A stretch of DNA of 9,966 bases from Chitinophagaceae bacterium UBA2791 (lineage in GTDB: Bacteria > Bacteroidota > Bacteroidia > Chitinophagales > Chitinophagaceae), in the NCBI GenBank assembly GCA_002352105.1, contig DEHV01000059.1:8304-18269 (forward strand), written 5' to 3'. The position numbers and the translations under genes were made by a program. Shown in pieces: positions 1 through 6,239 of this stretch. Under the pieces are notes generated by a model. That model searched no databases. It saw only the letters and a list, made by a program, of their open reading frames with translations, and was not told the origin of the DNA. Every line of letters begins with the position of its first letter. Positions within the stretch are counted from its first letter, which is position 1.

Positions 1-2243
1 TTCCTACCCGATACATCCAGGAACAGGTAGTTATTATAGCCCAACTGGCCGGTAAAATATACCGAGTTCATTCTTTTCCGGATGAGGCGATCGCTGGCAA
101 CTACCAACCCCGCGTTTAGAATATTGTAAAAGCCGTCAATATTCAGGTTATTCCCCTGCAGGGTGGTGGTTTGTTGCTCGCGGTTAAGATGGTTGGCGCC
201 GGCGGAGAATGAGCCGGAGAATTTGGAAGAAAGATTGCCTGTAGCTGTCAGGAGTAGATCATAGTTCTCTTCTTTTACGTTAATCCGGGCATTGTCTACC
301 TGGCCTCTGCGCAGGTTAAAGGAACCTGTAGGCGTATTTACGCCGATGCGCGAGTCGCGCAGATCGCCATAAAAATCCGTGCCGCCTCTGGCCTGTAAAG
401 TCAACCAGGGATTAAATTTATATCTGGCAAGCACATAGCCGTTTACGCGATCGCGGGAATCCTTGCTGAGCATTTCGTTCAATACCCAATACGGGTTGAA
501 GGGGCGTCCATCCGTCCAGTTATTGGCTTGCCCGGCCGGCGTCTTGTAATCTTTCAGCATGTCCATGCTGAGAAAAGCAGGGAACCGGTTCAGGGACATG
601 CCAATGGTGTTGATATCGGTGCCATAGCCCGGGCGGTTTTTACCATGCTGCCGGATATAATTGATTTTTGATTCTACATATAAATGGTCGGTCGCATTAA
701 AGCCCACCCTGACATTGATTGTTTGCCGGTCGAGTTTGGAAGTGGGGAAAATACTGGCATTGCGCAGGTCGGACATCGATACGCGGTAATTTACTCTTTC
801 CGTGCCGCCGGTTACGCCGATGGAATTGGTATACGTGCTGCCTGTTTGATAAAACTTGCTGGCTTCATTGCTGCCGGTGCCTGTATAAGGAATGACGCCC
901 AGGCTGGGCCACATCAGCAGGGAGATCGGTTGTCCATCGAATTTAGCCCCCCACATATCGGGTATCCAATCGGGTAAACGCCTTACCTGCTGGCCATCTA
1001 CGGTGACCAGGTCCCAGCTATCGATCGATTCATTATACCCGGGACCATAGCTGTTCTGGCGCTGGGGAACTACATTGGGATTTTCGAAAGTAGCGTTGCT
1101 GTTTACATCGATGGTGGCTTTTTTCCCTGCGCTTCCCTTCTTGGTTGTGATCAGGATTACGCCATTGGCGCCCCGGGCGCCATATAGGGCGGCGCCGTTG
1201 GGCCCTTTTAATACGGTGATGCTTTCAATATCGTCCGGGGATATATTGCCGATGCCATCGCCATAATCGCGCGATGTGCCGCGGGAATTACCGAGATCGG
1301 GCGCGCCTACGGTCTGGTTATCGATAGGCACGCCATCCACTACATAAAGAGGCTGGTTATCTCCCTGGAAGGAGCTGGCGCCCCGGATATTTACATAGCT
1401 GGAACCGCCCGGCCCTGTGGCAGAGGCGCTGACAAACACGCCCGCCACTTTTCCTTTAAGAGAATTGGCCACGTTGGTCTCCCGCGCTTCTGTAAGGGCA
1501 TCGCCCTTGACCACCTGGGTTGAATACCCTAGCGCTTTTTTCTGTCTTTCCACGCCGAAAGCGGTTACGATCACTTCCGATAACTCATTGTCTTGACTTG
1601 GCTCCAGCTTTATATCAATAAAGGTTTCATTGGCAAGGTTGATGGTCTGCGTAGTATAACCGGCATAGGAAACAATGATAACATCGCCCCGGTTAACGCC
1701 GCGCAGGGTAAACTGTCCCTGGTCGTTGGTTGCCACGCCAATATTAGAGTTCTGGACTTTTATGCTGGCGCCGGCAAGCGGATTTCCTTCCTTATCCGTC
1801 ACCCTGCCGTTGATATCAATGACCGCCTCGGCAGGCGTTGGGATCGCGGCGAGTCCGGAGGACCTGGCGCGGCTGATCACAATGGTATTGCCTTGTATAT
1901 CGTAATGATAGGGCTGCCGGTGGAATATCTTTTCCAGGGCGGCCTGCAAAGGCGTATTCCTGAGTTGAACGGAGACCGGCCTTGCCCCTTCCAGGTCTTC
2001 CGCCCGATAGAAAAAAACAAATTTCGTCTGCTTCTCAATGGCGTTAAATACCTTAAGCAGCGGCGCCTCCTTAGCGGAAAACGTGATGTTCTGGGCCACG
2101 CCCCTGGCGCTTACCTGGATTGCGGCGACTAATAAAAAGATAGATGTTAGTTTCATCACTAACAGGGTTTTGGTTGAGCGTCGAAGCATTCGTTCCCATT
2201 TTTCACGCGGGAAAACTTCGTTGCAATACGTCTGAAATTGCAT
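1..2243 (-). CDS. SusC/RagA-family TonB-dependent outer-membrane transducer with STN domain (3' end outside window)
   Basis: This is an outer-membrane TonB-dependent receptor of the SusC/RagA type. The frame is open from base 2243 to the window edge, giving 747 residues of what is usually a protein of about 1000-1150. In order it shows a basic start and hydrophobic signal region (about residues 20-51, ending SARGVAQ), an STN/secretin-like signalling domain (about 52-125), a carboxypeptidase-regulatory-like beta-sandwich (about 142-213), a TonB-box-like segment ELSEVIVTAFG (220-230), and a plug domain (about 237-370) with SSYVNIRGASS, PLYVVDGVPID and ALYGARGANGVILITTKKG. The beginning of the beta-barrel follows. 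Proteins of this class pair with a SusD lipoprotein to import glycans or peptides; the STN domain contacts a FecR anti-sigma factor, and fecR and sigma genes lie just upstream. The start at 2243 (MQFQTYC) was chosen because it places the signal peptide normally. In-frame ATGs at 2354 and 2384 remain possible. No Shine-Dalgarno is visible, which is normal in this phylum. Confidence 0.93.
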   Translation of the reverse strand, partial: MQFQTYCNEVFPREKWERMLRRSTKTLLVMKLTSIFLLVAAIQVSARGVAQNITFSAKEAPLLKVFNAIEKQTKFVFFYRAEDLEGARPVSVQLRNTPLQAALEKIFHRQPYHYDIQGNTIVISRARSSGLAAIPTPAEAVIDINGRVTDKEGNPLAGASIKVQNSNIGVATNDQGQFTLRGVNRGDVIIVSYAGYTTQTINLANETFIDIKLEPSQDNELSEVIVTAFGVERQKKALGYSTQVVKGDALTEARETNVANSLKGKVAGVFVSASATGPGGSSYVNIRGASSFQGDNQPLYVVDGVPIDNQTVGAPDLGNSRGTSRDYGDGIGNISPDDIESITVLKGPNGAALYGARGANGVILITTKKGSAGKKATIDVNSNATFENPNVVPQRQNSYGPGYNESIDSWDLVTVDGQQVRRLPDWIPDMWGAKFDGQPISLLMWPSLGVIPYTGTGSNEASKFYQTGSTYTNSIGVTGGTERVNYRVSMSDLRNASIFPTSKLDRQTINVRVGFNATDHLYVESKINYIRQHGKNRPGYGTDINTIGMSLNRFPAFLSMDMLKDYKTPAGQANNWTDGRPFNPYWVLNEMLSKDSRDRVNGYVLARYKFNPWLTLQARGGTDFYGDLRDSRIGVNTPTGSFNLRRGQVDNARINVKEENYDLLLTATGNLSSKFSGSFSAGANHLNREQQTTTLQGNNLNIDGFYNILNAGLVVASDRLIRKRMNSVYFTGQLGYNNYLFLDVSGR

Positions 2244-2312
2244 ACATTTGGTTGTTTGGGTTAAAATAATAAGCAGTCCGACAGGATTTGTTTGTAGGTT
2301 AACCTGACGAAG

Positions 2313-2348
2313 AACCGGGTAAAGACGTCCAATCTTGCAAGCCCGGTT
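2313..2348. repeat. 7-bp perfect inverted repeat between fecR and susC
   Basis: AACCGGG (2313-2319) and CCCGGTT (2342-2348) are perfect inverted arms separated by 22 bases, about 70-105 bases ahead of the preferred susC start. It could be a leader hairpin or a regulator site, or chance. There is no T-tract, so it is not an intrinsic terminator. Confidence 0.35.
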
Positions 2349-2377
2349 TTTCATTTGATCAACCAACTTCTTCCGTT

Positions 2378-2400
2378 CCGGCATTGTTTTTCTTTGCCGG
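2378..2400. repeat. 6-bp inverted repeat with T/A-rich loop just downstream of fecR
   Basis: CCGGCA (2378-2383) and TGCCGG (2395-2400) form a GC-rich 6-bp stem around an 11-base loop, starting about 25 bases after the fecR stop. No run of T follows on the minus strand, so a simple rho-independent terminator is not supported. An mRNA processing or attenuation hairpin between fecR and susC is possible but unproven. Confidence 0.35.
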
Positions 2401-2425
2401 CATATCTGTAAAAATCTGATTTTGG

Positions 2426-3640
2426 TTAGGGCAGGATAACGATCCTGTTGCCTTCTTCAATGCTAAACTTCACTCTTGTCTGCGCCAGCACTTTTAGCAC
2501 CTGCGATAAAGTGAGGCTTCTCCCGATCTTACCGCTAAACTCGCCCTTCGGAATTTCGCCGGCGTAAGCAACCTCTACATTATACCAACGGGCCAGTTGG
2601 TTCATTACTGTTTGCAGATCTGTATTATTAAAATAAAATAGCCCGTTCTTCCAGGCTACCGCCTGTTCTATATCGGCATTCCTGATCAACTTTAGTTCTC
2701 CTTTCGGATAGGCCTGGGCCTGTTGCCCCGGTGATAATCTTTGCAGCCGGTCGCCGCTGATCACTTTAACGGCGCCCTCGAGCAGGGTCGTTTTTATGCT
2801 GCCTTCCTCAGGATAGGCGTTGACATTAAAATGAGTGCCGAGCACTTCTACCACGGTTTTGTTTACAGAAACCAGGAACGGTTTATCTTTATCCGGCGCC
2901 ACTTCAAAATAAGCCTCGCCGCTGATGGTTACCTTTCTTTGATCGTCGGTGAATGCCGAAGGATAAGTGATAGAGGATGAAGCATTCAGCCATACCCCGG
3001 TGCCGTCGGGAAGGGTAAGCTGATACTGGCCTCCTCTGGGCGTGGTCATCGTATTATAAAAAACCTCGTCGCTTCCGGCATTTAATACCGTATAGGACAA
3101 CTGGCCATTGGCCAGCTTGACTATCCTGGCTGCGCCCTGCTGCGCCAGCTCCCCTATTTTCGCATCATCCAGCGTGATGACGCTGCCATCTCCCAAAGTA
3201 AGCGCGGCCTTATTGCCTCCGGGAGCTATATCATGCGGTATGACCAGCTCGGGAACGGCGGTATCTGCAAGTTCCGTTGAGGCAGGGCGGCTGCCAAACC
3301 AGAAATAGCCGCCTGCCAGTAAAAGCAGGGCTATAGATGCCGCAACCCGCCAATGACGCCTAAGGAAATGCGGCCTTAGCGCTACGGGCGATACCGTGGC
3401 GGCATGACCCGCGATATGACCGATACCGGCTTTTTCTTTCCATTCCAGGAAGATCGTTTCCAGGTCGTCATCTGTATTCACCGAAAAACGCTTATTGGTA
3501 TAAGTTTCCTGAAGCAGCTGATCCAGCGCATCGGCGTTGCCTGCATCCTGAACAAAGCCCTGCAATCGCTGAAGTTCTTCGGGGCTTATCCGGTCTTCCA
3601 GAAACTTTTTAAATAAAGCTTTGAGATCCTGTTCTGACAT
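2426..3640 (-). CDS. FecR-family inner-membrane anti-sigma factor with DUF4974-like C-terminus
   Basis: This 404-residue protein is a FecR-like anti-sigma regulator. An N-terminal cytoplasmic part (1-95), expected to hold the sigma factor, is followed by one transmembrane helix (about 99-115, preceded by RRHWR). A periplasmic FecR domain (about 197-295) carries TPRGGQYQLTLPDG, SGEAYFEV and VEVLGTHFNVNAY, all typical of the family. The last 70 residues (about 333-403, KNGLFYFNN to the end) match the DUF4974/STN-like domain common in Bacteroidota FecR proteins. By family knowledge it relays the outer-membrane receptor's STN signal to the ECF sigma factor. The gene lies 97 bases downstream of the sigma gene and 182 bases upstream of susC on the same strand, the canonical order. 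It probably shares the sigma transcript, although a weak separate promoter-like sequence (TTG at 3726-3724, TACGTCTA at 3704-3697) exists. Length and domain order are normal. Confidence 0.95.
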   Translation of the reverse strand: MSEQDLKALFKKFLEDRISPEELQRLQGFVQDAGNADALDQLLQETYTNKRFSVNTDDDLETIFLEWKEKAGIGHIAGHAATVSPVALRPHFLRRHWRVAASIALLLLAGGYFWFGSRPASTELADTAVPELVIPHDIAPGGNKAALTLGDGSVITLDDAKIGELAQQGAARIVKLANGQLSYTVLNAGSDEVFYNTMTTPRGGQYQLTLPDGTGVWLNASSSITYPSAFTDDQRKVTISGEAYFEVAPDKDKPFLVSVNKTVVEVLGTHFNVNAYPEEGSIKTTLLEGAVKVISGDRLQRLSPGQQAQAYPKGELKLIRNADIEQAVAWKNGLFYFNNTDLQTVMNQLARWYNVEVAYAGEIPKGEFSGKIGRSLTLSQVLKVLAQTRVKFSIEEGNRIVILP

Positions 3641-3679
3641 TTGGCGGCGGTTTAAATTTCCTCAATACCGGGCAATACG

Positions 3680-3699
3680 CTAATGGTCCTTAGCATTAG
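3680..3699. repeat. Inverted repeat in the sigma-fecR gap
   Basis: CTAATG (3680-3685) and CATTAG (3694-3699) are perfect 6-bp inverted arms with an 8-base spacer. An alternative overlapping pair, GCTAA/TTAGC, lies inside the same stretch. It sits 40-60 bases upstream of the fecR ATG and abuts a weak promoter-like element, so it could be an operator or an RNA hairpin. Chance cannot be excluded. Confidence 0.3.
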
Positions 3700-3737
3700 A
3701 CGTAATTATAACCCGGGGTAAGACAAAAGTGTGAAAA

Positions 3738-4340
3738 TTAATTAACGAGAGCTTTAAGTATGACCGCAACGATCAGCAAATGCTGTTCGGAAGGAGCCGA
3801 CAGGCGTCTGCGGATATGGTTAAGCGCGCGCACCACATAGGTTTTAGAAGAAACGACGGAGATATCCAATTTGCGGGCGATCTGCTCATGGGTCATTCCC
3901 TCAAACCGGCTTAGTTTAAAGACTTCCTGCACTTTGCCGGGAAGCGTTTCAATGGCCCCGTCAATCTTTTTTTCCAGTTCCTTGACCTCCAGTTTGTCCT
4001 GCGCGTTTACCGCATCCGCCTGTAGATATTGAAGGAGGAATTCCATATTGGAAGGATGAAAAACTTTTTTTCTCAGGTGATCCAGGATAAGGTTGCGGGA
4101 AACAACATAGATAAATGCGTCGATTTTCTTTACCTGGGGGAGCTGGGCCCGGTTATCCCACACTTTAATAAAGATCTCCTGAGCCAGGTCTTTGGCCTGT
4201 TCTGGCGAGCGCGTGATGCGTAAGCCGGCGCCGTAAACCTGGGGCCAGAAAGCTTTAAAAAGCGTTGCAAATGCGCCCTCGTCGCCCCCGGCTATCTGAA
4301 GCAACAGGTCCCTGTCAATATGAACGGATGAGTCGGTCAT
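3738..4340 (-). CDS. ECF-type RNA polymerase sigma-70 factor (FecI-like, Bacteroidota)
   Basis: This 200-residue protein is an extracytoplasmic-function sigma factor that would direct RNA polymerase to the neighbouring uptake genes when released by FecR. Region 2 (about 23-92) includes the core-binding and -10-recognition segment AKDLAQEIFIKVWDNR and the stretch DAFIYVVSRNLILDHLRK. Region 4 (about 124-180) ends in a helix-turn-helix, MTHEQIARKLDISVVSSKTY. There are no extra C-terminal domains, only a short hydrophobic tail (187-200), which is common in this phylum. The frame stays open upstream to an ATG at 4499, but those 53 extra residues do not resemble a sigma factor. A near-consensus promoter lies inside that stretch at 4368-4396, so the start at 4340 (MTDSSVHIDRD) is preferred. 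It is the first gene of the sigma-fecR-susC cassette. Confidence 0.95.
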   Translation of the reverse strand: MTDSSVHIDRDLLLQIAGGDEGAFATLFKAFWPQVYGAGLRITRSPEQAKDLAQEIFIKVWDNRAQLPQVKKIDAFIYVVSRNLILDHLRKKVFHPSNMEFLLQYLQADAVNAQDKLEVKELEKKIDGAIETLPGKVQEVFKLSRFEGMTHEQIARKLDISVVSSKTYVVRALNHIRRRLSAPSEQHLLIVAVILKALVN

Positions 4341-4367
4341 GCGGGCTGAGCAATCTGTTTTGTCGAA

Positions 4368-4396
4368 TAAATGTAATGAAAAAATATGCGAACCAA
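4368..4396 (-). promoter_or_regulatory. Candidate Bacteroidota sigma-ABfr promoter for the ECF sigma gene
   Basis: Reading the minus strand, TTG (4396-4394) is followed after 18 bases by TACATTTA (4375-4368), one mismatch from the Bacteroidota -7 consensus TAnnTTTG. Transcription would begin near 4361, leaving a leader of about 20 bases before the ATG at 4340. This supports the shorter start for the sigma gene. Confidence 0.45.
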
Positions 4397-4498
4397 CCAG
4401 ATAATATCTATAAGAGCGCTCAAAAACCCAGGCCGCTGCTTCGCGCCTGATAGAAAATAAAAGACAGAAAGACCCGGGAAGCGCATTCCTGCCAGTCA

Positions 4499-4515
4499 TT
4501 CGCCGGCCTGGCGAA
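4499..4515. repeat. Compact GC-rich inverted repeat downstream of the DUF6134-like gene
   Basis: TTCGCC (4499-4504) and GGCGAA (4510-4515) form a perfect 6-bp stem with a 5-base loop, about 37 bases after the stop of the minus-strand gene ending at 4552. No T-tract follows on the minus strand (TGACTGGC comes next), so it is at best a weak terminator or an RNA 3'-end stabiliser. It separates that gene from the sigma gene. Confidence 0.35.
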
Positions 4516-4551
4516 CAGGGCTCGCGGGGCGATCTGCAGCGCCGGAAGAAG

Positions 4552-5280
4552 TTATTTTTTTAATTGCATTTTAAGGGAGAAAAAATCGTGAACCACTTCA
4601 ATGTTGTGACAAATGCCATTTTCAAAAGAATAGTAGTTGTAGTTGCCGTCGGGCAATTCTACCCTGTATTTATGATCGGCTATTTTATGCGCTACCAGGT
4701 ATTGCTGGAAATGATCGGAATATACTTTCTGCTTGTCGGCAGGCTCTGATATGTACAACAGGTGAAGGTTGTAGGCAATAGGCTGGATGGCCCCGCCGCA
4801 ACTTGTTTTCTGCGGATAGCATCGGTAAGCGCCTTCCGCGGCGATCGTCTGTTTAAGCGTTCGCTCCTTTCCATTGATCTTGCGGCGAACGCTGGAATGC
4901 ACAAGGGCGCCGTTTTTAAATTCGGATCTTTCTTCCGTTTCTACAAGAAAACTGATCAGGGAACGTATCCTGACCCTGGAATGGAACTTCAGCGAAAGGT
5001 TATCGCCGGACCTGCTTTCATAAAAATTCATCCTTCCCACAGTGTCTCCTTTATAGATAATATCATAATGGCGCATTTGTTCCTGCGCCACGGAAAAATA
5101 TCCAATTGGCAAAAACATAAAAACGGTTATGCATATCCGTTGTATAATGGAGATCCCGGGCGTTCCTGCGATGGAAGCGACGCGGATCCGGGTTGGCCGG
5201 TTAACGGACAGATGTTCTTTATTGAACAGGCGGCCCGGCCGGTTATTTATGAAATTGCCTATATCGTCGAAATTGATCAT
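4552..5280 (-). CDS. Exported or membrane-anchored hypothetical protein, DUF6134-like
   Basis: This is a 242-residue protein of unknown function. The mature part begins around residue 67 (QEQMRHYDIIYKGDTVGRM) and is rich in alternating beta-strand pattern, with EERSEFKNGALVHSSVRRKING, IAYNLHLLYISEPADKQKVYS and HKYRVELPDGNYNYYSFENG. This layout resembles the Bacteroidota DUF6134 family as I remember it; the match is from memory. A hydrophobic segment (about 44-66, ending GYFSVAQ) looks like a signal peptide or anchor. It is preceded by about 43 polar residues that are odd for a signal peptide. An internal ATG at 5118 would start inside the hydrophobic segment, so neither start is fully convincing. 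Two cysteines (CYPQKTSC) could form a disulfide in the periplasm. It is divergent from the HU gene across 197 bases and on the same strand as the sigma cassette, 211 bases away. No function can be assigned. Confidence 0.75.
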   Translation of the reverse strand: MINFDDIGNFINNRPGRLFNKEHLSVNRPTRIRVASIAGTPGISIIQRICITVFMFLPIGYFSVAQEQMRHYDIIYKGDTVGRMNFYESRSGDNLSLKFHSRVRIRSLISFLVETEERSEFKNGALVHSSVRRKINGKERTLKQTIAAEGAYRCYPQKTSCGGAIQPIAYNLHLLYISEPADKQKVYSDHFQQYLVAHKIADHKYRVELPDGNYNYYSFENGICHNIEVVHDFFSLKMQLKK

Positions 5281-5442
5281 TTAAGGAAGATCGCCTGTTT
5301 ATAAACGACCGGTTAAGCCCTTTATGTTGCCTTTTTCCTAAATAAGACAATTATTTTGCCGCTTACCCCCTGGCCGGAGAGACATTTTTTGCCGCAATTT
5401 CCATAGGATAACCTTTCCTTAACAACATAATGAGTTTTCACC

Positions 5443-5450
5443 TATATTTG
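5443..5450 (+). promoter_or_regulatory. -7 promoter box for the HU gene
   Basis: TATATTTG matches the Bacteroidota -7 consensus TAnnTTTG exactly, 27 bases before the HU ATG. Transcription would start near 5457, giving a leader of about 20 bases. I see no good TTG at the expected -33 position (AAC is there at a 19-base spacing), so this rests on one element. Confidence 0.45.
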
Positions 5451-5477
5451 TCTCTCACCAATTAAATACTTTAACCC

Positions 5478-5747
5478 ATGAACAAAGCAGAACTTATTGA
5501 GAAGATTGCAGGGGATGCCGGACTTTCCAAAAAGGAAGCAGGAGCGGCCCTCGATTCTTTTACAGACGCCATAGCTAAGACCCTGAAAAAAGGCGGCAAA
5601 GTGACCCTTGTTGGTTTCGGAACTTTTTCTGTTACGAAGAGGGCGGCCCGTAACGGCAGAAATCCTCAAACCGGAGCAACGATCAAGATCAAAGCGAAGA
5701 AAGTTGCGAAATTCAAAGCAGGAAAAGAACTGGCTGCAAAAATATAA
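5478..5747 (+). CDS. HU family DNA-binding protein
   Basis: This is an 89-residue histone-like nucleoid protein of the HU/IHF family. It binds and bends DNA as a dimer and helps compact the chromosome. The family's features are all present: the N-terminal helix pair (MNKAELIEKIAGDAGLSKKE), the GFGTF turn (46-50), and the beta-arm with the intercalation motif RNPQTG (61-66), followed by the lysine-rich return strand and C-terminal helix. Length is standard for short HU (about 90), unlike the longer Bacteroidota HU-like proteins with extra C-terminal domains. The start is the only plausible one. There is no Shine-Dalgarno, but a TATATTTG box lies 27 bases upstream and a strong intrinsic terminator lies 26 bases downstream, so it is probably transcribed alone. 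The sequence alone does not distinguish a homodimeric HU from one of several paralogues. Confidence 0.97.
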   Translation: MNKAELIEKIAGDAGLSKKEAGAALDSFTDAIAKTLKKGGKVTLVGFGTFSVTKRAARNGRNPQTGATIKIKAKKVAKFKAGKELAAKI

Positions 5748-5773
5748 ACATCCGATTTTTTATTATTGCTTAT

Positions 5774-5800
5774 GGCTGTCTGGTATTGACAGCCTTTTTT
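5774..5800 (+). terminator. Rho-independent terminator of the HU gene
   Basis: GGCTGTC (5774-5780) and GACAGCC (5788-5794) form a perfect 7-bp stem with a 7-base loop, followed directly by six T residues (5795-5800). It is placed 26 bases after the HU stop codon and has all the marks of an intrinsic terminator. Confidence 0.93.
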
Positions 5801-5911
5801 ATGTCCCCCGGAAACCGTAATGGATGATTCCTCAGCGCCGCAATAGGAATTTTCCCAGAGAATATACTAAAATCGTTAAATAGGAGTTATTTATCTGAAA
5901 CCATAGGCTAT

Positions 5912-6127
5912 ATGAAATTCCTATTTAATACGCTGGCTGCGCATCCTGAGGCTTTGGTTAGTTATGAGGTCTACCAAATAGATCAGGAACATTATCATGT
6001 AGAACTACCCCAGAAAGACGCGCATTTTTTATTGTTTCAGGTTGAAGGACGATGGCTCACTTATCACCCTGGATATATAGAAATGGCCCAGATCATTGGC
6101 GCCAGGATATCTTCGCAGCATGAATAG
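5912..6127 (+). CDS. Small hypothetical protein (71 aa), unknown function
   Basis: I do not recognise this 71-residue protein. It has no signal peptide, membrane helix or cysteine. The middle alternates polar and hydrophobic residues (YEVYQIDQEHYHVELPQ, then DAHFLLFQVEGRWLTYHPG), suggesting a few beta-strands, and a short helix may follow (YIEMAQIIGARI). It is acidic to neutral and rich in histidine (seven), tyrosine and glutamine, so it looks like a real soluble protein rather than a random frame. It lies after the HU terminator and 112 bases before the ABC exporter on the same strand. It must therefore have its own promoter, which I could not identify. A purine-rich AGGAG lies about 23 bases before the ATG, too far to act as a normal ribosome site. 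It could be a lineage-restricted protein, and could share a transcript with the exporter. Confidence 0.6.
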   Translation: MKFLFNTLAAHPEALVSYEVYQIDQEHYHVELPQKDAHFLLFQVEGRWLTYHPGYIEMAQIIGARISSQHE

Positions 6128-6239
6128 GATCCGCGTTTCATCCGAATTCCCCGCTCTCTTTGCCTTCAGTATATAAATCCGGCCTGAAAATAGGCGCTTG
6201 CGTGTTATCTTGCACCCCGATTCAATTAATGTATTTTAT

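Noticed and set aside
1593..2132. 179-codon plus-strand open frame
   Set aside because: It is antisense to the STN and carboxypeptidase-regulatory-like regions of susC, where all family motifs are on the minus strand.
4341..4499. N-terminal extension of the sigma factor from an ATG at 4499
   Set aside because: The 53 extra residues have no sigma-factor similarity, and a good promoter-like element at 4368-4396 lies inside the extension.
4762..5304. 180-codon plus-strand open frame
   Set aside because: It lies antisense over the DUF6134-like gene, has no recognisable domain, and has a shadow-like composition.
5938..6120. Resemblance of the 71-residue protein (HYHVELPQ) to the DUF6134-like protein (HKYRVELPDG)
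   Set aside because: The match is limited to a short strand motif with no extended similarity. Chance is the simpler explanation.
6198..6239. Earlier ATG for the ABC exporter at 6198
   Set aside because: The 14 extra residues are unlike exporter N-termini, and a promoter-like box lies downstream of this ATG. MARGR at 6240 is the expected start.
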